Part shown: piece by piece, positions 43,431-53,599 of the stretch
Layout: each line of letters opens with the position of its first letter
Position numbering within the stretch: position 1 is the first letter of the stretch
NCBI GenBank assembly: GCA_964036295.1
Contig: OZ038464.1
Span: forward strand, 10,154,001-10,218,000
Direction of reading: 5' to 3'
DNA from: Plumapathes pennacea
Taxonomy: Eukaryota > Cnidaria > Anthozoa > Antipatharia > Myriopathidae
Length of the DNA: 64,000 nt
The notes under the pieces: model-generated
Told to the model about the DNA's origin: nothing
The model's database searches: none
What the model saw: the letters and a program-made list of their open reading frames with translations, nothing else
Program-made: the position numbers and the translations under genes

Positions 43431-44120
43431 GGTCAAGATTCAAAGTCCTGATCTGTGACTGCATCCTGGGCAATTTCTTTCTCACTGAAATGAAATTATA
43501 GACAGACATTACTCACTGTATCCTTTGTCTTTTTATTTCGATCCAACAACAAACAACAGCTGATCGGTATTTGCGAAAATATAAATATCACACACAGTCA
43601 GCAAATCACATTTCACACACATTTCAGTTTCATCAACCAAAATACAACATCAAGCTAGCACACTGATGCAACAAATATTTTGCCAAACAGCTACACATGT
43701 ACGGTTTGAAATATTTACGAAAATGACCACGACGCATATTTGAGAAAGGATTTCGTGCAAAAACAATGACATGCAATAGAAAATATTTGGCTTATATTTC
43801 AATTTCCCACCAATATCACCACGATTTCATTATCTAAATACGTTATTCAGGTAATTTAGCGAGGATTCACCTACAGATACCAAACAAATGCATAAACAAA
43901 TACATTTCGCTTGCAAAGCAGTCGCGACACATGGTCGACTTGAATTACTCACCTGATATCCTCATCAAAATCAATGAGTTCCCGGTCGAACTCGGATTCT
44001 TCCCCTCTAGATATTCCCCCTCGTCGACTGTCTTTGTTGTTATCGAAGGTAAATGGCAACATTTCGTCTCCGTTTCAAAATTGAAATCCCTCGCATGCCA
44101 TCTCTTCACTTCAGACGCCA
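43431..44120 (-). pseudogene. Possible two-exon small acidic protein gene
   Basis: Exon 1 starts MASEVKRWHARDFNFE at 44120; after a 1-nt shift it continues DEMLPFTFDNNKDS and SEFDRELIDFDEDI to a donor AG|GTGAGT near 43950. A matching acceptor (TTTCAG) near 43481 leads to EKEIAQDAVTDQDFES and a stop. The protein would be under 90 residues and strongly acidic. No family is assigned. The splice pair is plausible but unproven. Confidence 0.3.
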
Positions 44121-44524
44121 TGTCGGGAACACAGCCGCGTGACGGTATAAAAAGCTAAAAACTTACCAATCGCTTCACCCGATTTATTTTAAAATTGGTC
44201 AGTGGTTGGGTTATGATACAAAGCCAATGTACAGCTATTGATTGGTCGTTTAGACAAAACAGAAAAAAAATCACGCTTGTGATGTCATAGGTCGTTAATG
44301 ACCTATGGGAGAGGGGGCCGTCGGATAAGAGTTAAGAATTAGCTGTTTGTTCATGTGTTCCAGGGTATGATTCTGTGGTGTCTGGTGTGAGGTTCTTGGT
44401 CATGTTTACAGTTTGTGCTTGCAGCATTTCATCATTGCCCAGGTCAGGCACCTGATCCTGGACCAAGCACACTTAAATCACTCTTTCTACTTGTTCTTCT
44501 TTATTTTCTAGTTTTTCGTCTTTG

Positions 44525-47230
44525 TCATTCATCACCATTGTATCCTGGTCCAAAAGGCTGCCCATCACCCATTCCTTCTTCCAAGAAGTCTGTGACCACT
44601 CTCGTTACCTTCCCATCAGCATGTGGAAGGTAAAGAAAGTGGGCAGGGACTTTGATCTTTTGTTTCAGGCATGTGTTCCAGCACTGGGAAAGGTAGTTTT
44701 CTTCCTCCTTGAAGTTTGTGTAACGAGAATGATGCATTGTTGGCCCTTCGTTTCTTGTGTCTGGTTCATCTTTGCTGTCGAAAAACTTCACCATTCCGCT
44801 GACATTGTGATACTTCCACCAGACCCCCTCTCCTGGTAAAAGAAAGTCACTGATGTTTTCCATCAATGGGCTTGCCACCATCTGGAGAGTTTCAGCTCGT
44901 ACAGGATACAGCTAAGCACCTTAGTGTTCCATATCGTGGCAGGCTGGAAGCAGGCTTGCTGATGTTGTTTTGCTGCTTTCTTCTGGTGTTCTTTCCAGTG
45001 CCAAGTTCCTCTTCTGCCTGAAGCCTCAATAGAAGGTTGGGAATGAGATGACCTGGCTTGTTGTTGAAAGTTGATTTGGTGATGCCATTTATGGCATTAA
45101 AGATGTGTTTCTCATCTTCTGAATTTGATGACTCACCAGATATGAGGCGGAGCTGAATTGGTTCATGGGCAACAAGGTTGTGCAAATACTTTCCATAGAA
45201 TGTTCTGGCACTTAGGGCTGTAGGAGTTGCACCAAACTCAAGGCTGCACATCACAAAATGGAGAAAGCTGATGTTGTGATACCTGAGAATCAGGCGAGGG
45301 CATCTGTTATAATCTTTTGTATATAGCACTTGTTCCATCTCAACTGGGGTGTCAAGAAGCATCTGAACAGTCGGTGTCACCAGGCCTTTCGGTCTCTTGG
45401 CAATGAGAATAATAGGAAACCTGTAGTCACATGCCCTCTTTGCTTCCTTGTGTCCAAGGGACAGCTCCCAGGTCTCCTGGAACTTTTTCTTTGCATTCCC
45501 TGCCAGGTGATTTGGAAGTTCCTCCAGTACATTTGATATGTGATTTGAAATATCATGCATTGGCTCACATGTGAGGGCTTCATATGACTGGAAGTAGAGG
45601 CTCTCCAAGGAAGGAGTTGGGTCACGGTAAAGGAATGCTGGCACTCGTTGTACTCCACGGAGCTCTGATGTTAACTCATTCTCAAGGGCAAGTTTCTTCA
45701 TCGTGGTAGCATCTTTCACTATTGCTCTTTCCTCCAACTCTTCCTGCAGCTCTTTCTTCAGTCCCTGTAGTGGGTTTGGATTTTGTGCAATGGAGTTTCT
45801 TTTCCCAAATGGTCCTCCTAAAACCAGCTGCTGTTTGTCTTGTAAGGGTCTGTGCTTGCATTTGAAAACATAATCCAGCTCATCACACATAGCTGCGTGA
45901 ACACCACAGGCAGAACAAAAGAAGTGCCCCCCTTTCTGCTGGCCAGTCTCAAATGCCACCACTAGTCCATCACCCTTGAAAAATCTCATTACGTCAGTTA
46001 CAAGGACAGCTGGTGAGACCTCCATCTGGTTGGCTAGGTTGTTGAGACAATCACACCGTGTTTCTACATAGGCCAGCTGCTTGACATCACTGCTTTTGCA
46101 TCTGCCTACAATGTAGATATCTGGCTTCTCCACCTCCACCTGTATGTCCAACCACTTGCCTGTCATCTGATGGTATTCTTCTGGTGTGACGTACAGTGCA
46201 GGGTCATAAATGCAGGATACCATGAAAACCAAATGTTCTTGATTTGCCACCGTGGAGTGGTCATGCCACACAATCAGATGCCTCCGTCTTTCAATCTTCT
46301 TTAGTTTTCTCCGCATTACAGATAGCCCATCTCCATCATCAAACTCGTTCAATTCACCAAGCCTGTTTGCAACATCAAGTCTAGACATCTTTTCATAGTA
46401 CTGGTCAGGATGGTATCTTGTGTACTCTTTGTGTTTCATCATAGTTTTTTTGCGAATTTCATCTAGAGGCCTTTTCCTTCTATTATGAATCTTCTTTCTT
46501 CACATTCCCTTTTTTGTCTAGAACAAGCTTTTCATACTTCTTTGGAACAATGAGTTCACCCACAATGTATTGTCCATTCCGAATCTTCAATCTGAGGGTT
46601 TTCTTGATGTCATTTGTCTCAAGTGTTGGCACTGATATTTCCCCTATTAATAAGGCAAAATAGAATTTCTTTTAAGAGTATTTTGACACTTACATTGTAC
46701 ATGTGTATATTGCATCCATCAATGTGCATCAGGGTGCTGTACATACTCTGCACATGTACGTGCAGCAGTGTTGTTAGTATCTTTTTGTAAACTTGTTTGA
46801 TATAGTTAGATGAATCTTATGAACACAGTGTACTGTACCTCCATTTCCCCATAGTTTTTTCCTTCGAATTCTGGGTTCCACATCTGCTTTTTCATTTGGT
46901 CTTTTGAAGCGGTGTATGTTGACTCCCTGATAAGAAATTCTTGTGCTATTTGCCCACCATTCTTGGCTAGTTCTCTCTTGGTAATTCTGTATCTCTTGGC
47001 CAGACCACTCCAGTTTACTTTAAACCCATCTTCATATCCTTCAACCTCAGCTCTAAGGCCAGTCTTGTCCCAGGTCATCTCATCAATTTTGCCTGCATGG
47101 TCCTTCTTTTAGGGGCCCCTTCATGACCAACATCACTCTCTCTTCTCTCTTTTGAAGCTTGTTTCGTTTCAAATGACATTGCTATCCTTTCACGTTGTCT
47201 TGCACAGAATGATTGTCTGTTTCCCATGCA
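44525..47230 (-). pseudogene. Uncharacterised multicopy-type gene with HTH and zinc motifs
   Basis: A first exon (about 47230-46848) reads MGNRQSFCARQREKIAMSF, shifts near 47090, then has EGYEDGFKVNWSGLAKRYRI and TKRELAKNGGQIAQEFL, a helix-turn-helix-like segment, ending at a GGAG|GTACAG donor. The next exon starts GEISVPTLETNDIKKTL (acceptor near 46647), shifts near 46490, and opens into 516 codons (46442-44892) with LIVWHDHSTVANQEHLVFMV, a zinc-type HFFCSACGVHAAMCDELDYV and a SAP-like LQGLKKELQEELEERAI. After another shift near 44885 comes LPGEGVWWKYHNVSGMVKFF to 44525. I recall similar repeated unknowns in corals, probably transposon genes. Function unknown; DNA binding is likely from the HTH, SAP-like and zinc motifs. 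Confidence 0.55.
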
Positions 47231-47639
47231 TCTATGAATAAGAATGAAAATAGTTTATAAGCAATAAATATGAATAAATATAATATTGTAAAATACTGGC
47301 TTTGTTCAGACCTGTGCAAATGTTGCATGCATCCATGAGTTCTACGTATAAATAATTTATGTATGATTATGCATATATGCAGCATATATGTACCCTGTTT
47401 GTTATTTAATTTGTTAGTGTGTGTGGTATAGTGTAATGTCTTACATATTCTGTGGGTACATGTTTGGTACATGTGCCAAGTTGAAAGCAATATTTTGTTG
47501 CACTCATGTTGTTATCTTTTACTGTACCTGGTGAGAGATGTTTTATTCCAGTGAGCCTCCACATTTTCCGTAGCTTCTCGTAGAATATTTCTGCATTTGT
47601 GCAGCCTTTTTCTCACTTTTGCTTTTTCTTATTTCTAGG

Positions 47640-47858
47640 TTAGTTGCAGGGACTTGAGAGTGCTTCAGCAAATGACATTCCACCAGACACACTTTGAAAC
47701 ACTGGATTAATGCTGTCATATAGAGCCTTGGCAGTTTCTTTAATCTGGGTTTTGCTGACTAGAACTTTTGCAGTTGTTTCTTTGGTGAGACCATCAGCAA
47801 TGACAAACGGATTTTCCAATGCCCTTTTCTGTAGGCATGGAGATTTGACTGGAAACAT
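47640..47858 (-). pseudogene. Possible upstream exon
   Basis: A 72-codon frame reads ENPFVIADGLTKETTAKVLV and YDSINPVFQSVSGGMSFAEA. The text looks like real protein but matches no family I know. It lies upstream of, and in the same direction as, the gene at 44525-47230 and may be one of its exons. Confidence 0.3.
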
Positions 47859-47969
47859 TGATTATATTTTGGAATAGTTATGGTGGCATCCTTTGCAGTC
47901 AAATAGTATGTTCACTCTTCTTCGCCTCTGAAAGTCTTCTCCAGTTTTACACTGAAAATTTTACAATGG

Positions 47970-48300
47970 CACCCCAGCCCTTTTTAAGTATGCAGATGAT
48001 TCCACTATAGTTTCTCCTGTTTACAACTGTAATGATCCATCGGCAAGCTTAGTGGAACAGTTTTAAATTTGGTCTAAAGAAAACATGTCCTGCAACCCCA
48101 GCAAGTGTAAGGAACTCATTGTGAGAAAGAACTCTACTACAAAATACGAGCCTGTTAACAACATTCCACAGTGTAACAATCTGCTTTTGCTAGGCGTAAC
48201 TCTGCAGAGTGATTTCAAGTTCAACTCTCACGTCAGACAGAAATTAGTTAAAGCAAAGAGATGCCTACATGTTTTAAGAACGCTTAGAAGCTTAGAAACT
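47970..48300 (+). mobile_element. LINE reverse-transcriptase fragment
   Basis: FKYADDSTIVSPVYNCNDPS carries the YADD catalytic box. After one stop (near 48064) NPSKCKELIVRKNS, NLLLLGVTLQSDFKFNSHVR and KAKRCLHVLRTLRS follow, the CR1/L2-type order. It ends abruptly near 48293, where homology to gene I of the virus-like cluster begins. Confidence 0.8.
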
Positions 48301-49006
48301 TCTTAGTGGATCCAAATACTTTTTCAGAAAGTTTGAAAAAAGGACTTAGGAAGGACAATCTTGTTCCCATTCACATTGTTGATGACAGAAGCTTGTGACT
48401 TACACCCAAAACCTTTCAGCCACTCCACGAAACCAGTATCCACAGATCTCAACATTTATGTAACCCCTGACAAGTTCTTTGTTGCAAAGATGAAAAACGT
48501 TTTTCATGAATGAGACGCTTACGTTTACGACAGCAAAACAAGCAAGGAAGTGGTTGGCAGGACCTAACATCTCCTTTTGGCCACAACAACTAAGCTTTGC
48601 TGTACGGTGCACAACTTGTGGACTTATTAGAAAGTAGTTCATAGTTTGATTGAGTTTCATGTGTACTTCACGATAAGAAGGGTTTTACACGAGGTTGGTG
48701 TTGCTTTTGACGCACTGGATGATCTTGTTGACAAAGGAAAGTATCGAGCTTTGTGTGAAGAGTTTGGATTGAATAATCCTGACTTCCGATGGACACGTGG
48801 AACAAATGGAGGATTAGGTGATATTTTTGCTCGATCACGTTCACGGTCATTATTCTAGCTCAAGAATGAGTCTTTGGTTTTCTAACAAGGATGCAAAGTG
48901 GTCTAATGGTGGATTACACTTTTCAGGTGAAAGTGGTTCCTCAAAAAATGTGATTGAACATATTTGAAATGATTTTCATCATGGAAAACAACACAAATGG
49001 TTCGCA
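48293..49006 (+). pseudogene. Truncated second copy of gene I
   Basis: This aligns with 38172-38920 in the same orientation, by eye at roughly 85% identity in sampled stretches, and contains blocks equivalent to FGLNNPDFRWTRGTNGGLGD. It starts and stops inside the gene. It has its own lesions: a stop where gene I is open, a shift near MKNVF, a ~24-bp deletion near 48620 and a shift near 48830. At the position of the gene I TAG it has a sense codon. Differences in the best conserved block are largely synonymous. Confidence 0.85.
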
Positions 49007-49285
49007 ACCCATTCACTTCCCAGATGTCCCTTTTTTTCAGCACAAAGTGGTGAAAAGCGAAGCTTCATGCGATTAGTCCAACTGGAATGTGTCCCGTGTC
49101 CCGGTGCTGTCAACAATGGATTCCAAATATTTCAGGTTTTGGTAAATTCTCGGTTTGACAAGTGTAAGTCAAAGTTGAAGTACCCGTGATCACTGATAGC
49201 CCTTAGCGACTTCAGCTTGTTGAAATATTTCTATCATTTGATTATAGTTGCTTTGCTGTGGATAGTTTTTGCCAGCAATGAAAAA

Positions 49286-49477
49286 TGCTGTAGAGAACTG
49301 GAAGAAGAATTCGAAAATGAATTTGACCAAAACCGCAAGTATTGTCAACAAGTTATCAGATTTCACTTAAACTTATTTGACTTGAAACTCGGCCAAAAGA
49401 AGAAAGGCTCTTTAAGCCACATATTTAGTTTGAATGCAGCCCAGGCTGGAGTGTCATGGCCTTTGATAAATATGTAG
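49286..49477 (+). repeat. Third copy of the dispersed repeat at 4838-5182
   Basis: It contains the complements of the phrases shared by the two copies at 4838-5182 (CTGGAAGAAGAATTC, TTGACTTGAAACTC, TTTAGTTTGAATGCAGCCCA). The open frame through it is not supported as a gene. Confidence 0.65.
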
Positions 49478-49525
49478 ATGTTGAACATGAGCTGTGCATG
49501 AACTTCTGTGCAATTGTTTTAGAAA

Positions 49526-50360
49526 ATGAGCGAGAGTCGCAGTGCTGAGGTATCCCCTCGATGTTCTTCTGGGAGGAAAGGAAAACACTGCCGCTTTTGG
49601 TTGCAGCAACAGCTTTTATGGTGCGAACGGCCTACCCACAGGGTATCATTTCTTCTCGTTTCCCATGATGGCCACGCGAAGAAGGCGATGGTGTAATCTC
49701 AAAAAATGTCAGCATGGCAAAGACGGATTCTTTGTCACGAAATTGACTGTTCTTTGCTTGGATCATTTCAAAAAAGAAGATATCCGGAGAACTTTGTCAG
49801 GACGGTGGGATTTAGTTAAAGGCTTGTAATGTGTTTATACAAAATGTAACCATTTATATGTTTACTTGTGTTGTTGCCTTGAATGTCGATAAATTACTGG
49901 TTTTGCAGGCTGAAAATACATTTGGTCAGAAATCATAATCCCAAATCAGACATTTTTCACCGCAGGCAAAATCATGCAGTAATTTTTGTTGGAGTTACTA
50001 TTTGTTTCTTCTATAGTCTTTTAAATATCTTTATTTGATCTGTATATTGTTGTTTATTTTAGAGTACATTTCTGCATATAAGCATTGGAAAATATCAACT
50101 TGTTCAGAAGTAAAAGCTAACTGATGACACTGCAACAGCTATCTGGAAGGTTTGCTTATTGTAATTTCTAGGTGCAGAGCCATCCCAGTGTAATTGGACT
50201 ATGGAAAAACCCACAAGAAAGCCTTCTGCTAAAAGAAAACAACAGGAAGCCAAAAAAGAAATTGAACTGCCAGAAGCTAAGGAGCAAGTCTCAGTACAAA
50301 CAGTTGAAGCAGATGTGTATACTGTTTTTATACTGTGTAGCCTCTGTTGTAAGCTTTGAA
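49526..50360 (+). pseudogene. THAP-domain gene remnant, two exons
   Basis: Exon 1 starts MSESRSAEVSPRCSSGRKG at 49526; one base shifts it just before the first zinc ligand, and the domain continues AAFGCSNSFYGANG, HFFSFP, RRRWCNLKKC and LTVLCLDHFKKEDI, the C2CH THAP pattern (zinc-dependent DNA binding, found in P-element transposases and host regulators). Exon 2 (50171-50360) reads EPSQCNWTMEKPTRKPSAKR. It is too short for the full family and shifted. The SWIM/YqaJ gene lies on the other strand, tail to tail. Confidence 0.65.
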
Positions 50361-50383
50361 TAAAGCATTCCCTTCAGTTTGTT

Positions 50384-51571
50384 TTAGGGCTCCACTTTGT
50401 GTTTAGCAGCTTTTCCAAAATTTGAAGCTGTCAACACTGACTTTCGCTTCTCAAACCAAAGTGGGTTTTGGTTTTGTCCCCTTGTGAGCCTTTCAGTTTT
50501 ATTTATTTCTTCTGCGATATTCATATTTGAGACATGCACATCTACCATCTCCTGAAACTGCTTTGTAGCAATGTCATAGCTGTCAGCAAAGGGCATGGCA
50601 TCTTGATCCATTTCATTCGAGGTTGAAGTGTCTGATCATCAGCCCTTGTGCACTTTGACTTGATGTCATGAAATAAAAAGAAAGAACTAGAAGGCAAACA
50701 ATGTTGCAGACCATCGCAGAGGTTTGCGAACCCCTCCATGTCTCTGTTTTTTCTGCTGTGGCTCCCTTGGATCATATTTTATCATTTGCTTGTGTTCGGA
50801 TGTTTTTTTTTTTCCCCAAATCTAATTTTTCTAATAAGAATCTTGTCAGGAGACTGCTGCAAAACTCTGATTCCATGGAACAACCCAGACTGATAATCAT
50901 GATGTACAGGTTACAAATTCTGGATTTTGTTGTAAGCCTTTTCTGGAAAATTCTTCAATGGCAAAGAGTACCCCTCCAACATGATTGCATTTTCCTTTTC
51001 CTTGTACTTCAAGACCAGCAGGACATGTGGAAGCAGCCCTCAAAACATCAGAGGCCTGTGAAAACTCGATAACAACTCTGTACGACTTTTTCATCGAGGG
51101 GAGAACGTTTGCTTTCACATAAGTTTTGTTTTCATAGTTTTTACATTCCAGTCGCCTTACATTTCTTTTGAAAAAGAACTGATACGACTTCAGCTTCTTG
51201 TAGTGTGTTCCCTTCAAAACAAGATGGCGATATTTACGAGTAGATACCACGAGGTAGTTCATCTCTGGCAAACTTCGAAGGTCCGTTGACCATCCAAGTG
51301 CCGATATCCTTTTTATGACCAAGTCGTACTTAAATTCACCAGGGTCTTGTGGAATATTTTCTTCATTTCCCGCACTGCTTGCAGAGGGTAGCACATCTCG
51401 CATTAACAAAGTGTACACTTTCAAGACCAAGTTGGCTTTCACACCGCTTGGTGACTCCAAATGGCATCTGAGAATTTCTCGTAGATCTTTAGTTATGAAC
51501 TTTTGGATGTCACCCAGGGATGTGAACCCTTGTTCTTTGTATTTTAAACCCATGAACTCAAGGATATCCAC
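50384..51571 (-). pseudogene. SWIM zinc-finger / YqaJ-type nuclease gene
   Basis: The 5' block (51571-50897) starts MDILEFMGLKYKEQGFTSLG and has a SWIM-like finger: AASTCPAGLEVQGKGKCNHV. It runs through VTCTS into a stop, then SVWVVPWNQ. A further block reads KYDPREPQQKKQRHGG (near 50770). The last (50611-50384) holds ERLTRGQNQNPLWFEKRKSV and LTASNFGKAAKHK, the start of a YqaJ-type recombinase/exonuclease domain. The rest of YqaJ, with its catalytic residues, is missing. SWIM plus YqaJ occurs in multicopy invertebrate genes. The stops and the lost 3' part make it non-functional. Confidence 0.7.
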
Positions 51572-51659
51572 AGGTTGACCTTTCGCCAGTCAACGCCAGC
51601 CTTGCTATCGCGTTTGCGCGGTTACTAATCCAATATGGCACCAGGAACTGTAAAAAGGG

Positions 51660-52060
51660 CTATATCGCATTTACTCCCAGTTGTTGTTTTTGTCCACCGT
51701 CGCCCTGAAGTTGAATTTCCGGTGTTTCTTTCATCTCCTGAAGTTGGAGAATTGGTTCCTGGTATTTTCCCTTCCAAGTCTCGCATTCTTTCCACACGAC
51801 AGCAGCTTTGTTTTTGTCCTCGACCGCTTCATCATAGTCTTCGTGATTCGACAATTCTCCCTTTATATCTTGTAGCAACTGGATGCCTTCTGAAGCCATC
51901 AGTTTTGCTTCCAGGTGATTCTCAAGTATCTTTGCCAATTTGAAGCGACTCTTGGTAGCATATTCCTTCCAGAATCCCCACGATTTTGCCAAATCAACAA
52001 TCTCCTTCGCCGAGAACTAATTGCTCTACTTCTGCCAACAGCTCCTCTCCCGGTAAATTT
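51660..52060 (-). pseudogene. Gag N-terminal fragment of a Gypsy-type element
   Basis: MKNLPGEELLAEVEQL starts near 52060; after a shift near 52015, DLAKSWGFWKEYATKSRFKL and ENHLEAKLMASEGIQLLQDI follow, then a Glu/Gln-rich coil to 51660. The position right after an LTR edge (TGTTACTC at 52118) and a primer-site-like TGGGGGCTCAGACGGG supports gag. Nothing further of the element follows on this strand. Confidence 0.5.
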
Positions 52061-52117
52061 TTCATAACTATACTCACCCTGTCACCTGGAAATTGTTTTC
52101 CCGTCTGAGCCCCCAGA

Positions 52118-52480
52118 TGTTACTCTCCATCCGAAGCAAAACACTCCATCTTCATCAAAACTAAACTTTATTCTACCACGAGGGCAATGCGTGGGGTCTA
52201 AAGACGTTGCTAAGCAACTTCGTGAGGGGTAAGACTTCCAGTTCCAGTCCTAACGGAAGTGATTCTATCCTAACACTAACAAGGGTTTTCCAGCTAAGAG
52301 GGTCTTCCCGTGGGGACCCACTAAACAATAATCATGGCTTCCTTTTTCGATTACACAGATATCTAATCGGTTTGCAACAAGAAAATCCCAACCCAAAACA
52401 CATGGCCAGAAATATGCGACATTTGCGCCCAACCGTGAACAGCTGTCATTCAACAGAAAACACGCAAAAATGGTGGTGAA
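52118..52480 (-). repeat. Probable LTR, outer end undefined
   Basis: On the sense strand the candidate LTR ends ...GGAGAGTAACA and is followed by TCTGGGGGCTCAGACGGG, which resembles a Pro-type primer-binding site. The outer end is not fixed; 52480 is a guess. The phrase ATGGCCAGAAATATGCGACA at 52402 recurs at 31837 and 57401. Confidence 0.4.
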
Positions 52481-52545
52481 ACGAAGAAGTGAAGTGGATT
52501 ATTTTCAGCTCAATCCTTTTTGTCTGTGGTGTTGTATGATGTGAC

Positions 52546-53406
52546 TAAAAGGAGCAGAGGGAGACTTTAACCCAGAGAGAATTATTGAACAGAGAACGAA
52601 GCATGTGAGTATTTTATTCATGATATTACTTCAGTTCGTTTGTGTAAAATAATTCCAATACTGTGCTCAAGGGATATCTGTTTATGTATTACAGGACTAT
52701 GAATACCTGATAAAATGGCAAGGCTGGCTGCACGACAGTTGCACGTGGGAGCCTTCTCATCACTCAAATCAAGAATTGCTCAAGTGAGTTTAACATTAGG
52801 TCTACAACAACTCAACGATGTTTTTCGTATACTTCACCTTAAAACTACGTAATTCAATGTTATTATAGTATCGCCGTCTAATCATCTAGTTCTTGCGAAG
52901 AAAGCTTTGCATGGAATCCGTTCTTTTTTCAAGTACAGTTTTGTTTCAAGTGAAACTTGTTATTCTGTGCCTGTAGGAGATATGAGAGTCCTCCCAGGCC
53001 ATCTGTTAGGGACTTGGAAGATGCTGTGAGAGCCTTCGAAAGCAGCCTAATGTCTGCTCTCAAGTCAAAATCTGTCTTGTCCTTCCACATTGACAATTTT
53101 AGCCTTACTTTATGGAGGTATATAGTACGGGGCAAAGGGAAGCCTTGTGGGAATGCTGGCTTTTATTTGTACCAAAAAGATTTCAGTAGGTTTTCTACAC
53201 TGTCACTGCATTGGTGGTACTACTTTGATCAGCATGGTGAAGGAGTCGCAGTAGATTTCCCTGTAAAAATCAAGCCACTGCTTTCATGGTCACCAAAGCA
53301 TCATATTATCCATGAAAAAGGAGTCATTGAAGCAACAAGGCTGCCAGTAGAAAAATTACAGGGTACTATTGCTAGGCGACCATGTAAAAAAGAAAATTTG
53401 TTTTAG
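52546..53406 (+). CDS. Chromodomain protein gene, three 3' exons
   Basis: Exons: about 52546-52604 (GDFNPERIIEQRTKH), 52695-52783 (DYEYLIKWQGWLHDSCTWEP) and 52977-53406. Donors GT at 52605 and 52784 and acceptors at 52694 and 52976 keep the frame. The first two make a chromodomain (aromatic Y/W/W positions present), a reader of methylated histone lysine. The third encodes about 140 residues (KRYESPPRPSVRDLEDAVRA, then YYFDQHGEGVAVDFPVKIKP and FLSWSP-like LLSWSPKHHII) of a domain I associate with chromodomain genes beside invertebrate transposons. The 5' end was not found. No lesion is seen in these exons. It could be host or element-borne. Confidence 0.7.
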
Positions 53407-53599
53407 TAGATTCACGAGTTAGGTTGGTCATCCTGGGTCATATTTTAGGGAACTCAGTACAGCATTAATTTTGGTACTACATGTTATTTGGAAATTTATG
53501 CAGTTCTTTGAAATTTTAAGAGGAATCGAGGGCATCCTTTAGTACTGACACAATTACGCGTTCGATTTATTGTACCTAGAGCCTTAAGTTTGTCCCTAA

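Noticed and set aside
49217..49477. 86-codon frame with N-terminal hydrophobic segment
   Set aside because: Most of it coincides with a dispersed repeat that has two other copies in the window.
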